From the NCBI GenBank assembly GCA_963575745.1, contig CAUYUJ010000774.1, positions 1 to 64,000 on the forward strand: DNA of 64,000 nt. Direction: 5' to 3'. Below the pieces are notes generated by a model, which was given only the letters and a program-made list of their open reading frames with translations, did no database searches and was not told the DNA's origin. Every line of letters starts with the position of its first letter. The first letter of the stretch is position 1. Shown here piece by piece: positions 9,591 to 19,394 of this stretch. Both the position numbers and the translations under genes were made by a program. The DNA comes from Prorocentrum cordatum (Eukaryota > Sar > Dinophyceae > Prorocentrales > Prorocentraceae).

Positions 9591-9835
9591 GGGCGTCCCA
9601 GAGCCCCAAGAAGCGCCAAGACGCGCTAAGAGGGCCCCGAGCAGGCCCAAGAAGAAGACCACGAACCGACATTTCGAGCTTCCCGCCCCAAGAATCCCCT
9701 GCAAGGCCCCAAGAGCCCCTAAAGGGGCCCGAAGAGGTCCCCAAGAGGCCCAACAGAGGCCCCAACAGGCCCGAAAACATCCAAAAGGCCTTTCAACCAC
9801 AACCCCAGCACGGTGGCGGGAAGGGCCACAGGCCA
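9591..9835. repeat. Degenerate CCCAAGAGG minisatellite
   Basis: Same dispersed family as 8295-8960, including the ACCGACATTTCGAGC interruption. Confidence 0.65.
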
Positions 9836-9925
9836 CAAGGCTCCCTATCTGTCTCTGATACGACTCCCTCGGCCTACATGGGGAACATCTCCTTCGCCTT
9901 CTCCTGCTCCCTTCCTCCTTAATCC

Positions 9926-10012
9926 CCTTCCTCCTCCTCCTCCTCCTCCTCCTCCTCCTCCTCCTCCTCCTCCTCCTCGTATTCGTCGTGGTCGTCGTCG
10001 TCGTCTTTGGGG
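9926..10012. repeat. (CTC)n then (GTC)n microsatellite
   Basis: About 50 bp of CTC triplets followed by GTC triplets. Confidence 0.92.
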
Positions 10013-10054
10013 TCGGCGGCACCGGCCGTAAGGCCTTAGCAATAAAGGGGAAAC

Positions 10055-10322
10055 CAATCCCCGCTGCGACGACGACGACGACGACGACTTCGACTACAAC
10101 CGCGACTACAGTTACGACTAACATCGCGACTACAATGACGACTGCAACCACGAGTACCGCCACGACTACAACCACAACTACTGAAATATACATTTATATA
10201 TTTATATATTGCAATATTCATGAGGAGATGCTCACACATCCTCTCGCGTGTAGGGTAGCCCGCACAGGATTGTCCCCTGGGAGAAACAGCCCCCAGCATG
10301 ATCCAGCCCGGCCAACAATAGA
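10055..10322. repeat. GACTAC-rich tract plus 100-bp tail, copy 2
   Basis: A (GAC)n tract with ACTAC variants, a short ATATA-rich bridge (10187-10215), then GAGATGCTCACACATCCTCT and the same tail as 9270-9372, ending CCAGCCCGGCCAACAAT. Confidence 0.75.
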
Positions 10323-10337
10323 GAAAATCATATACGC

Positions 10338-10480
10338 CGCGACGGCGACGATAACGACGACGACGATGACGGCGGTGACGACGACGACGACGAGGACAAC
10401 GTCGTCGACGACTACGATAACGACCACCAGGAGCAGCAGGAGGAGAACGAAGAGGAGGAGGAGTGGCAAGAGGAGGCGGG
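10338..10480. repeat. (GAC)n then (GGA)n tract
   Basis: GAC/GAT triplets to about 10430, then AGG/GGA-rich sequence to about 10480. Confidence 0.88.
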
Positions 10481-10977
10481 ACGAGTTTGTTCCCCGCCGA
10501 AACAAACCGGAGGGAAACAGGGGTGCGCACGACTGAAGACCTCCCGAAAAGAGCCTCTGGGGGCCAGGCTCCTTTTCATATCCCGTGCGCCTCGCGTTTT
10601 CTGGGGCAGGGAGCCCGAAACTCCAAGCTGCAGTGGATATGGACACAAGTGTTACCTGGAACGCACAGAGACATGCTAGTACTACATGTCCTCCTCGGGG
10701 GCGCGCGTCCGACCCGAACATATAGTACACCCATCTTGTAGCGTATCGTTTCCCGAGCGGTGTGGCCGGAAAGCGCCAGGCACGACGCATGCACTGTTCA
10801 GATTTCTCGGTACGCGCGTCGCCCCAAAGGGGGGCGACGCGCGCACATGTTGGGGAGACGCCGATTGCCCGCACCCGAGGGCCGCTCCAGACAGCTCCAG
10901 GGCTCCCAATCTCCCCGCTCTGTGGCTGGGGTTTGTGGTGTTTTGTTGTACGCCCGCGTGGGTGTGGAGGCGGCGCG
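10481..10977. other. Unique stretch with a perfect 12-bp hairpin
   Basis: No gene recognised. GCGCGTCGCCCC (10814-10825) and its exact complement (10831-10842) face each other across a 5-base loop. With no gene beside it, I cannot call it a terminator. Confidence 0.5.
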
Positions 10978-11279
10978 ATCTCGCATCGCACGTTGCCGTG
11001 CATGGCACCTTCGAAAAAGCGTTTCCACCTGGAGCAGGTGGGTGGACTTCGGGAGTGCAGTACAGTCGGGGCGTTGACCTAAGGAACCCTAAATAGGGAA
11101 CGAGGCCCCTTTCTTCCATAAGCTAACCCTCGATTTCCGGTCGAAAACGTAAGGAAAGCCTGAGGCAAGCCGTGAAACACTTAAGGAACGCGAAGCCCCT
11201 CCCCAACGAAAAGGGTTCCTTCTTCAGGGCCCCGACTGTAGCGCAGGGATGCAGGACCAGAACATGGGGCTCCGCCGCC
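10978..11279. mobile_element. Repeat family D copy 1, split by a family C insertion
   Basis: Family D reads GCATCGCACGTTGCCGTGCA..., through TTCGAAAAAGCGTTTCCACC and TGGACTTCGGGAGTGCAG, then GCGCAGGGATGCAGGACC. Here family C (11063-11238) sits between GTGCAG and GCGCAGGG. Confidence 0.75.
11063..11238. mobile_element. TIR element family C, copy 1, in a TA target
   Basis: 176 bp, CAGTCGGGGC...GCCCCGACTG, flanked by TA on each side. The interior has GCGTTGACCTAAGGAACCCT and CCCAACGAAAAGGGTTCC. The empty version, GTGCAGTAGCGCAGGGA, lies at about 11365, confirming a TA duplication as in Tc1/mariner-type elements. Confidence 0.88.
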
Positions 11280-11287
11280 CTCGCAAT

Positions 11288-11404
11288 ATCGCATCGCGTG
11301 TTGCCGCGCATGGCACCTTCGAAAAAGCGTTTCCACCTGGAGCAGGTGGGTGGACTTCGGGAGTGCAGTAGCGCAGGGACGCAGGGCCAGAACAAGGGGC
11401 TCAG
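11288..11404. repeat. Repeat family D, copy 2 (uninterrupted)
   Basis: Same order of blocks as 10978-11279 but with GTGCAGTAGCGCAGGGA intact. A third, partial copy is at 11906-11970, abutting (GGA)n. Confidence 0.78.
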
Positions 11405-11460
11405 CCGCCCGCCCGAGAGGAGAGGAGAGGGGAGAGGAGAGCAGAAAAGAAGAGGGAGGG

Positions 11461-11523
11461 GGGAGGGGGAGGAGGAGGAGGAGGAGGAGGAGGAGGAGGA
11501 GGAGGAGGAGGAGGAGGAGGAGA
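11461..11523. repeat. (GGA)n microsatellite
   Basis: GGA triplets with few interruptions. Confidence 0.95.
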
Positions 11524-11825
11524 GGAGGAAGTTGGGAACGTTGGGAACGTTGGGGTGAACGACGGCGAATGTCGAAGCTCCTCTCGATTACTGCTGCAGA
11601 TCGACGATGGCAGCAGCTCTGACCGACTTCGGCGGCCCGCTGGGGTGGGGGGGTACTCCCCCCTCTGAATTCTCGCCAAATTCTGCCTTCCCTTAGCTGT
11701 GGGGAGGCCGCACAACGAAACCAAATGCCTGGGGTCAGTCGTGGCTGTACGACCGTTCTTGGAACAAAACGTCAGATGGAGTTGCCCCCAATGCTGGAGG
11801 GAGTGGGAATCATGCAAAACCTGGC

Positions 11826-11908
11826 CAGGAGGAGGAGGAGGAGGAGGAGGAGGAGGAGGAGGAGGAGGAGGAGGAGGAGGAGGAGGAGGAGGAGGAGGAG
11901 GAGGAGGT
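11826..11908. repeat. (GGA)n microsatellite inside a family D copy
   Basis: About 27 GGA triplets replacing the left part of family D copy 3; GGTGGGTGGACTTCGGGAG follows immediately. Confidence 0.93.
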
Positions 11909-12049
11909 GGGTGGACTTCGGGAGTGCAGCAGCGCAGGGATGCGGCACCAGAACAGGGGGCTCCGCCGCCCGCGCGGCGCTCCCCGCCTCCCCGCCCCTC
12001 CCTGCGCCCGCGCGGCGCTCCCAGCCTCCTGGCCTCCAGCCCCCACACA

Positions 12050-12200
12050 GAGGCGCGAGGCCCTGCGAGGAGGAGCGAGGCCCCGCGAGGAGGAGCGGGG
12101 CCCTCCCGAGGGAGCGGGGCCCTGCGAGGAAGGGGCGAGGCCCTGCGGAGGAGCGGGACCCTCCCGAAGGGAGCGAGGCCCCGCGAAGTCGGGCCCACCG
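12050..12200. repeat. GC-rich minisatellite
   Basis: Irregular units of about 18-23 bp around GAGCGAGGCCCTGCGAGG. Confidence 0.65.
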
Positions 12201-12302
12201 CTCCCGCCCGCCCGCCCTCTCCGCCTCCGGGCCGCCCCCGCGGCGCTCCGACGCCCCGCCCCCCCCCCGCACCTTTTTTTGGCGTTGATGTCATGGCACT
12301 GG

Positions 12303-12508
12303 TCCTCCTCCCCCTCCTCCTCCTCTCCTCCTCCTCCTCCTCCTCCTCCTCCTCCTCCTCCTCCTCCTCCTCTCCTCCTCCTCCCCCTCCCCCTCTCCAC
12401 CTCCTCCTCCCCTCCCCTCCTCCGGCTCCTCCTCCTCCTCCTCTCCTCCTCCTCCTCCTCCTCCTCCTCCTCCTCCTCATCTCATCATCGCATCCTAGCT
12501 TCATCATC

Positions 12509-12556
<48 letters not shown>

Positions 12557-12592
12557 CCTCCTCCTCCTCCTCCTCCTCCTCCTCCTCCTCGT
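12303..12592. repeat. (CTC)n / (CAT)n / (CTC)n compound tract
   Basis: CTC triplets to about 12478, then CAT triplets at about 12505-12553, then CTC again. Confidence 0.95.
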
Positions 12593-12999
12593 TGAATTCC
12601 AAAATGTGCTTAAACTGCTTGCACATGTTCTGAGCATGGTTTTTTCATGGTTCGGACATGCGTGGATTTTTTTTAGACACCCGGACAGCATTTGGCAGCA
12701 TACTTCCTCTCCGTTGATCGTCGTCCGCAACCCTTTTGAGCCCAAGGGAGCGACGAAAAGGAATGGGCCTTTACGCAAGATGAGACAGCGACCTTGCGCG
12801 GCGGCTTCCGCGGGCCACCAGCGAGGCACGCTCCATGGGAAATGACGGCGCTTGCGCGTGACCTTGCGCGGGCAGCTTGCGCGCCAATGTCGGCGCAGAC
12901 GACCCTGCTTGTTTCTTGCGCCGCTCACATGCGTGCCTCTCGCACGACGAAGCCAGGACAAGGACAACGCCTAAGATCTGTGAGTTCCGAAGGTATTCG
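12593..12999. other. Unique stretch, no gene recognised
   Basis: Contains several TTGCGCG-type words between 12784 and 12935 but no clear repeat unit or coding signal. Confidence 0.4.
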
Positions 13000-13110
13000 A
13001 AATCCAACGGTCTTCGAGGATAGACCTGGGATATTTGATATCAACCAGTTCTGGGAGATATGTATCGGGCGCCGCGGCCTTCTCAAACCGTCCCAGAACG
13101 CTCTGTTCTA
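13000..13110. mobile_element. Element family M, copy 2 (inverted)
   Basis: The complement carries GCGCCCGATACATATCTCCC and GGATTTCGAATACC, as in 7368-7425, with an AGAACGCTCT remnant. Confidence 0.5.
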
Positions 13111-13345
13111 GTCCGCGGGCACCACGGCGGCACTCCAAAGACGTGGGTGGAACGCCACCGGCGCAGGCGATCTAAACAACCATTGGGGCTAAACAACAAT
13201 GGGCGCAAAGAGTGCACACTCTGACCCAGCAGCCGTGATTGCGTGCAACAGGACGTGAGTGGACAGGACACAAAAGAGGGCACGGGACCCTTCCGAGGGC
13301 CACACTGCAGTAGGAACGTCGGATGCATGGGTCGCTGGGAATGTT

Positions 13346-13571
13346 GGGCGCCCGAATTATCCGGGGTAACTCAGGCCCGGGGCAACTCGGGTTCGGATTC
13401 CCGAAAAACCAACCCGAGTTAGCCCTGACCCGAGTTACCCCTGATGATTCGGGGCTCTGGACGCCCGAATCATCCGGGGTAACTCGGGCCCGGGGCAACT
13501 CGGGTTCGGATTTCCGAAAAACGAACCCGAGTTAGCCCTGACCCGAGTAACCCTGGATGATTCGGGTCGCT
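13346..13571. mobile_element. Fold-back element family F, doublet 2
   Basis: Two tandem units of about 112 bp, each with CCCGAATTATCCGGGGTAAC-type ends and an inner CGGGTTCG...CGAACCCG hairpin, joined by GGGCTCTGGACG. Confidence 0.75.
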
Positions 13572-13830
13572 GGGAATGTAGGACGCGTTGGCCGCGAGGC
13601 ACAGGACACGAGGCGACCCTTGACTTGGCAGGGTCGACCCACTCATCAGGGCCAGCTGTGGAGTGGCTGCCGTCCGCGCCTCCTCCGTCGCCTCTCCCGC
13701 CCTCCTCCGCTCCGCTGCCCGCCTTCGCTCCACCGCCGGGCGCGCCCTCGCTCGCTCTGCCTCGCAGGTCGTGAGGCGCTCCGTGCTCTTGCCTCGTTTT
13801 CCAGATTGCCCGACGCGTCGCCCATCGCCC
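13572..13830. other. GC-rich spacer, no gene seen
   Basis: Pyrimidine-rich sequence with CGCC/CTCC words. Nothing recognised. Confidence 0.4.
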
Positions 13831-13971
13831 GACCAGCCATAACTGGGGGAGCTGTGGTCCTTACCCCCCTGGGGGGACCCGTCGCATCGACGACCTCTCG
13901 AGAGGGGTGTCGAAATCGATGGGTCCCCCAGGGGGGGTAAGGACCACAGCTCCCCCAGTTGTGGCTGGCCT
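13831..13971. mobile_element. Long-hairpin fold-back element
   Basis: The arm starting CCAGCCATAACTGGGGGAGC and its complement ending AGTTGTGGCTGG are about 49 bp and nearly perfect, closing over a loop of about 37 bp with a TCGAGA core. It would form a stable cruciform or RNA hairpin. Single copy here. Confidence 0.75.
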
Positions 13972-14168
13972 GATCGCGCGCTCCTCGGCCCACGCGCCCT
14001 CATGGATGCTTGGCTCGGTGCTGGGGGTGGCGGGCGCCACGTGGTCCGAGGCAGCGAGGGGGGAACGCGGGAGGAGCCCGCCAAGACCATGAACGCAGGC
14101 GCGGGGATGCCGCAGCTGAATGCCTCCCGGGACCCGCTCTGGAACGATTCATCCCGGTCCAAATTTTG

Positions 14169-14398
14169 AGCAGGCGCCCACCGTCCCGGCATTCCTATAG
14201 TACTACCACGAGATGTTCTTAGAACCCAAAAATGTTCTAAGAGCAAAAACAAGGCTCTTAGAACATAAACCTGATGTGACAAAACAAGACAGGCCCAACC
14301 AGAAATGTTCTAAAAACATTTCGTGGAAATCACAAAAAGGTTCTTAGAACATTGCTTGGTAGGGCTAGAGGCGAGCCAGGACGCGTCGCCACTGCTTG
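14169..14398. mobile_element. TIR element family B, copy 1
   Basis: About 230 bp. The left arm includes CCTATAGTACTACCACGAGA then TGTTCTTAGAAC. The right arm is the approximate complement (GTTCTTAGAACATTGCTTGG, TAGGGCTAGAGG, GGACGCGTCGCCACTGCTTG). Internal TTCTAAGA/TCTTAGAA palindromes. Other copies at 28368 and 47802. Confidence 0.8.
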
Positions 14399-14532
14399 AA
14401 AATTACCCTGCCCCTCCTGGCTGCTCGCGCGGCGCTTCACCGCTCCCCCCTTTTGTGCGCACAAGCCCCTCGCCTCGCCTCACCCCCAGCGCCCTCTGTC
14501 TCCAGGCCGGCGCCCTCTGTACCCCCTTGCAG

Positions 14533-15027
14533 ATACTCCTGCGCTGCGGTGGGGGCCCTCCCGTGCAGACCTCAGGGCCCGCCCGCATTCCAGAGGTCCC
14601 CGTCCGGCGTGCTCATCTGTTCAGGGACGGGGTCTGGAAGTCCCGACGCTACCCCAAGGGCCGGTTCTTCAGCCTGGGCCGAGGGCCTCCCGAGGCCGAC
14701 AGCGACGAGGACCCCCCGCCTCGAGATCCGACTCGTGGCCACTGGGAGGGCGGGCGGCGGACTTGGCGGGTCTCGAACCAATGCGGTGACAGACAGCACG
14801 GTGGCCTCGGAAACCCCGAAGACCTCACGGCACGGCCCGTCGCCGCGCGGTTTTGGACCCTGTGGAGGCCCCAGTCGCCCGAGACATCCTGGGACGACGG
14901 CCCGAGTCCCAAACCTGTGCGGCCACCCCGGATCCCCACCGACTCACCACGCGGTGTGGTGGCCGTACAGTTCTCGGGCGCGGCCAAGAGGGGGGTGTCC
15001 AAGAGGGGGGGGGGGTGCAAATCATGA
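14533..15027 (+). CDS. Possible coding exon, unknown product
   Basis: I do not recognise this. After a pyrimidine-rich ACCCCCTTGCAG acceptor-like site, one plus-strand frame stays open for about 164 codons to a TGA at 15025-15027. Its third positions are very GC-rich, and it encodes a mixed, non-repetitive sequence (VRRAHLFRDGVWKSRRYPKG, then an acidic DSDEDPPP patch and WEGGRRTWRVSNQ). The last 15-20 codons run through G-homopolymers and may lie beyond a splice donor. No partner exon or known domain was identified. A neighbouring frame is also open, so a chance frame in GC-rich DNA remains possible. Confidence 0.33.
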   Translation: MLLRCGGGPPVQTSGPARIPEVPVRRAHLFRDGVWKSRRYPKGRFFSLGRGPPEADSDEDPPPRDPTRGHWEGGRRTWRVSNQCGDRQHGGLGNPEDLTARPVAARFWTLWRPQSPETSWDDGPSPKPVRPPRIPTDSPRGVVAVQFSGAAKRGVSKRGGGCKS

Positions 15028-15430
15028 CCGGCGGCAGGTGCGCGGCCCAGCGGGGGGGCCAGGGACGCAAAGAAACAAGAAGAGGCGCCACGAAATCTGG
15101 GGAACTATCGTGGCCCACGCCATGATATCCACCCCCCCCTGGTCATCACCCCCCTCTTTTCCGCCCCCGAAGTTCGGGGATCCCCGGCATGCTGCCGGGG
15201 CAGCAGCCTGCGAGCCCTGCGTGGGGCGGAGCCGCGCCGCGCGCCCGGGCGAGCGGGCAGAGGTGCTCCCCGCCGGGGAAGCTCGTCCCGAGAAGCTCGG
15301 GCCGGATTTCGGGCTCCACCCCCGTCCCGCGTCCCCACGAACGAAAATCAGCATTCTTCGGAGGTCTTTCTCGGAGGTCCGCGCGGATTTCTTCGGATGC
15401 TTCGAAATTCTTCTCCGTGCGAGTCCCGAG
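15028..15430. other. Spacer, no gene seen
   Basis: Contains GGATCCCCGGCATGCTGCCG and a partial family K end (15360-15425). No coding motif recognised. Confidence 0.4.
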
Positions 15431-15433
15431 CAG

Positions 15434-15575
15434 ACTTCCTCGGAGGTCCGCGCGGATCTCGTGGATCGGCGCTGGACCCCCCTCCCCGGCGCAAGGAGCG
15501 TGCCCGCGGCGGCGCCGGAGGCGCAGCCAGGGGGCCCAGCGCGGATCCAAGAAATCGGCGCGGGCCTCCGAGAAG
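15434..15575. mobile_element. TIR element family K, copy 2
   Basis: TTCCTCGGAGGTCCGCGCGG at the left and its complement, GCGCGGGCCTCCGAGAAG, at the right; GGATCGGCGCTGG...CCAGCGCGGATCC just inside. Confidence 0.7.
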
Positions 15576-15724
15576 TACTGTTTAAGCAGTTTTCCCTTCC
15601 TCGAGACTGGCCACACGCTCATCGACGCCTGTCGATGCCAAATCGGCGCTTTCTCATCGATGGCAAGACGCTGGCGCGCGATTGTGCACCCCAGAGGCGG
15701 ATGTTCGGGGACACACGGTCGGGA

Positions 15725-16165
15725 GCTTCTGCACAGCGTCTCGCGACGTCGGCCCTGGCGACACGCTGTGCCATGCGAGCGGATAGCGCGTCGCTCTGTT
15801 CCGCGGGGCGGGAAGCTCGGAAAATCGGCACGAACGAAATGGGTACGGAAAGAATGGGTACAATGCCCAACAGCAGTTCCTGTTCATTTTGAACAGGACT
15901 CGCTGTCGGTGTCGCCGCGGCCTGTGTCCATTTGAAACAGAAGGCCGCCTGCTCAACAATGCCCGCTGTTGGTTTGGGACAACATTTGTTGTTGGGCATT
16001 GTACCCATTCTTTCCGTGCCCTGTACCCATTCTTTCCGTGCCCATTTCGGGCGTCCAAAGAAAAGACCGGAACGTTGACACTTCGGAGCCGCGAAGTGGA
16101 CAGCGCGTCGCGCCGAAGCGCAGTGGGCCAGAACCAGCGGGAACGACGCGCTATCTTAGAGGTTC
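15725..16165. mobile_element. TIR element family L, copy 2, split by family G
   Basis: The left half (15725-15830) and right half (16061-16165) match the continuous L copy at 3779-3964, with family G between them. Confidence 0.55.
15831..16060. mobile_element. TIR element family G, copy 3
   Basis: Starts CGAAATGGGTACGGAAAGAA and ends with the complement plus GGGCGTCCAAAG. The right arm contains a 21-bp tandem duplication (two GTACCCATTCTTTCCGTGCC). Internal GAACAGGA/TCCTGTTC pair. Confidence 0.78.
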
Positions 16166-16197
16166 CGAGCCGCAATACGCTTTGAAAGACGGAGTTG

Positions 16198-16500
16198 CGA
16201 GGAGGAGGAGGAGGAGGAGGAGGAGGAGGAGAGTGAGGAGGAGGAGGGGTGAGGAGGAGGAGTTGGAGGAGGAGGAGGAGGAGTAGGTGGAGGAGGAGGA
16301 GGAGGAGGAGGAGAGGAGGAGCAGGAATAGGATGAAGAGAAAGGAGGAGGAGGAGGAGGATGAGGAGGATAGGAGACTGCGAGGAGGAGAGGGAGGAGAG
16401 AAGAGGAATAGGGAGGAGGGAGGATGCGAAGGAAGGGAGGGGAGGATGAGAAAGAGAAGGAGAGAGGGGAGGGAGGAGGAGGAGGAGGAGGAGGAGGAAA
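16198..16500. repeat. (GGA)n-rich purine tract
   Basis: About 300 bp of GGA/GAG triplets with AGA interruptions. Confidence 0.95.
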
Positions 16501-17216
16501 CATGAGTGGCTACCCAAACCACACGGTGTTGTCATCGCACCGTTCGGAGACCCCCGACGGCCTCCCGGGGACCGTGCCGTACGCCACACGGCGCTGCTCC
16601 CAGCTGTACAACCAAGACGAGGCCAGGACATGGGCAACATCGGACAGAAACAAGTGTAAACGGGGCTGAATGGGGGAACGGAATATGGGAGGGGGCGAAG
16701 AACCATGCACCCTTGGTGTCCCTCTTGGGCCCCAGAAGGCCCCTCAGACGGCGTCTAAAGTGCACGAACGGTTCACCTTTCTTCACCCCCGAATGTATCG
16801 CCCCCCCACATACCCATCCTAGCCCCGTACCAACGGTTCGGTCACCGCACTTTGTCTGAGGAAGAGACAGCAGCATAAACAGAACCTTTCGGAAGTGCGC
16901 GCGGGTGTCTTGGACTGGCGCTGCCAACCCCCCCTTGCAGCCGCCGTCTTCTTCCTTCCGCTGGCCTTCCGCCTACTGCTCCCGCGCAAGGCGAGAGGCG
17001 CCAAAGGCGAGACCCTTATTGGAACGCATTATCGCCGTCTTCTTCAATTCCCGGCGAGCCCCATGCTTTTGAAGGCAATATCAAAGACCAGAAGGGCCCC
17101 CCCCCGACTTCTCAACGCCCACAAAAGGCCCCCGCTGCAACGAGCTCGCTCCGCTCTCTGCTCACTCGCTCACGCAACTGACCCCCCCTCCTCCGTCCCT
17201 CCTCCCCTCCCCCCTC
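16501..17216. other. Unique stretch with two repeat fragments
   Basis: No gene recognised. It holds a relative of the CYP51-intron insert (about 16705-16775) and a left-half family K fragment (about 16880). Confidence 0.4.
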
Positions 17217-17220
17217 CTAC

Positions 17221-17508
17221 TGGGATGACCGTGGGGGTTCAAAAATGGATAGGGGCTTACAAGTGGATGCCAAGGTGGGTTATATCTGGCCCAACCTGGC
17301 TTATGGGTGGGTTACAAGTGCCCTAAGTAGCTTAGGGGGTTAACGATCTGGGCTAGGTGGGCTCCGCCCAGGTAGCCGAGTTGTCGGCCCCTCCTAAGCT
17401 ACTTAGGGCACTTGTAACCCACTTATAAGCCAGGTTGGGCCAGATATAACCCACCTTGGCATCCACTTGTAAGCCCCTATCCACTTAGGAACCCCCACGG
17501 TCATCCCA
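17221..17508. mobile_element. Long fold-back element family J, copy 1
   Basis: Two arms of about 115-120 bp, roughly 95% complementary, starting TGGGATGACCGTGGGGGTTC and ending with its complement, around a 60-bp centre with CTGGGCTAGGTGGGCTCCGC. CTAC flanks both ends (17217-17220, 17509-17512), a probable 4-bp target duplication. A diverged copy is at 47276. Confidence 0.85.
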
Positions 17509-17639
17509 CTACTCACGTTCCTCCTCCTGTTCAGTCTCCCCTCCTGACGCTCCCTGCTTACTCCGACCCGCTCCATCCTCACTCCTCCCTTCCTCCTGCT
17601 CTCCCACCGCCCCCCCCCGCGCTCCTCCCCTGCTCGCCC

Positions 17640-18350
17640 TCCTCCCCTCTCTGCCCCTCCTCCTCCTTCTCCCCTCTCTCCTCCTCCTCCTCCTCCTCCT
17701 CCTCCTCCTCCTCCTCCCTCCTCCTCCTCCTCCTCCTGCCCCTCCTCTCCTCCTGCTCCGCCATGTTTCTCGACTCCTCCTGCCCCTCCCCGCGTGCCCA
17801 CTCATCTGCACTCTCCGTCGCCTCATCCTTCATACTCCCTGCTCCCCCTCCCCCTTCCTCCTCCTCCGCCTCCTCCTCCTCCTCTCCTCCTCCCCTCCTC
17901 CTCTCCTCCTGCCTCCCCCCCCCCCATCATCACCCTCATCAGCCCCTGCTAATGCTCCTACTCCCACATGTCCCCACCTCGTCCTCTTTCTGCTTACCTT
18001 CTCCTCCACCTCCTCCCCCGACCATTCCTCCTGCTCATCCTCGTCCTCCTCCTTTTGCTTATCCTCCTCTCCTCACCTCCTCCACCTTGCCCTCATCTCG
18101 TGTCCCTGTTCATCCTCATGCTCTCTCCTGTTTCCTCTCTCCTCTTTTCCCTCTCACACCCCCCTTCTGCTCATTTCTCCTCCCCCCACTCCGTCCTCGC
18201 TCCTGTGTTCCCTGCCCCTCCCCCCCTGACCCCCCCTTCCCTACTCTCACTTTCTACCCCATTCCCTCTTGCCCGATCCCCGTCCCTCAACCCCTCCCAC
18301 CCATCCCTCCTCTTCCTACCCTGTCCCATCATTCCTCGATGCCCCGTCTT
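17640..18350. repeat. CTC-rich polypyrimidine region
   Basis: Perfect (CTC)n at about 17680-17745, then 600 bp of imperfect CT-rich sequence. No gene seen. Confidence 0.85.
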
Positions 18351-18439
18351 TATGGATAACCCTTCTCTGTCGCACCATCTGGGAGGCTGGGCCTGGCGTT
18401 TCGCGTCAGACTCTGTTTGGATGTGCCGTCCCGGAACCT

Positions 18440-18830
18440 ATCGGTTAGAACGGTTACACGGAGTGACAACCAATCGTTTCCAACATGTGGCTCTCGCCTT
18501 AACGCCACAAACAATCGTTTGACACGCTTCCAACGATTACGCGGATGAAGGCCGCTACGTTTTCAAACTGTAGCTATCGCCTGACACTTTCCCAGCAACT
18601 ATTAACACACGTGTAGCAGTGCACAATAATCACACGGATGGAGGGCGGCTCCTTTTCAAAATAAGGCTGTCGCCTGGGACTTCATTTGACTGTATGGCCA
18701 GGAGCCGCAAGCTGTGCGACGGCTGCAAAAATGGACGTCGGCCATGTTTCAAAACGGGTCCGTCGCCGGGCACTTCGCTGAACTTGATGACACGCACTCT
18801 GGCAGTCGCCTGTCGCATTGCGCATGGATG
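18440..18830. repeat. Degenerate tandem repeat, about 95-105 bp
   Basis: Four units sharing the order CACGGATGGAGGGCGGCTCC, TTTTCAAA, then GTCGCCTGGGACTTC, each increasingly diverged (about 18450, 18530, 18625, 18720). Confidence 0.6.
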
Positions 18831-19149
18831 CGTACAGTAGGTTCGTACGGCGTCGGCGCGCGTAAAGGGTTTTGACACCGCGTCGATCGTGCAAACTTGA
18901 ATCGGTCGCGGCCCCGAGCACTCAATGTTGAATTCCATCGGGTCCTCGGCGTCACCGTGCCCCTCAGTGCTTCCGCGTCCTTCCACCATGCGAACGCATT
19001 CGCCGGCGTCGCAGGCGCGCCATCGCCGCGCGAACCTACCGTACTGGCAAGTGCTGTCGGTCGGATGGTGCCCTCTCCAAGCCCAAGTGCATCACCTGGT
19101 GGTGCTTGCGCGCACGTGCGCCAGATCGTGCTCTCCCTGTTTCCGCCCG

Positions 19150-19180
<31 letters not shown>

Positions 19181-19190
19181 TCTCTCTCAG
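19150..19190. repeat. (TC)n microsatellite
   Basis: CTCTCT dinucleotide run with one G interruption. Confidence 0.93.
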
Positions 19191-19394
19191 AATCCGAATG
19201 CTGAGCAGATGAGGCCTGGGCACCCGTCGTTCCTTTCAGAGAGGGAAGATGCAGTTCCTTTCAGAAAGGGAAGCTCCCGCCTGAACTGCGGGCCCATCGG
19301 GAGCTCGTCTCTCCAGGGAGGCGCCTCGCGCACCGAAAAGGGGCAGTCTGGCAGGGACCTTCGAGGCTGGGACTCTGGGACGAGAGGGTGGGCT

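Noticed and set aside
10814-10842. Rho-independent terminator
   Set aside because: No T-run and no upstream gene; the window is not bacterial.
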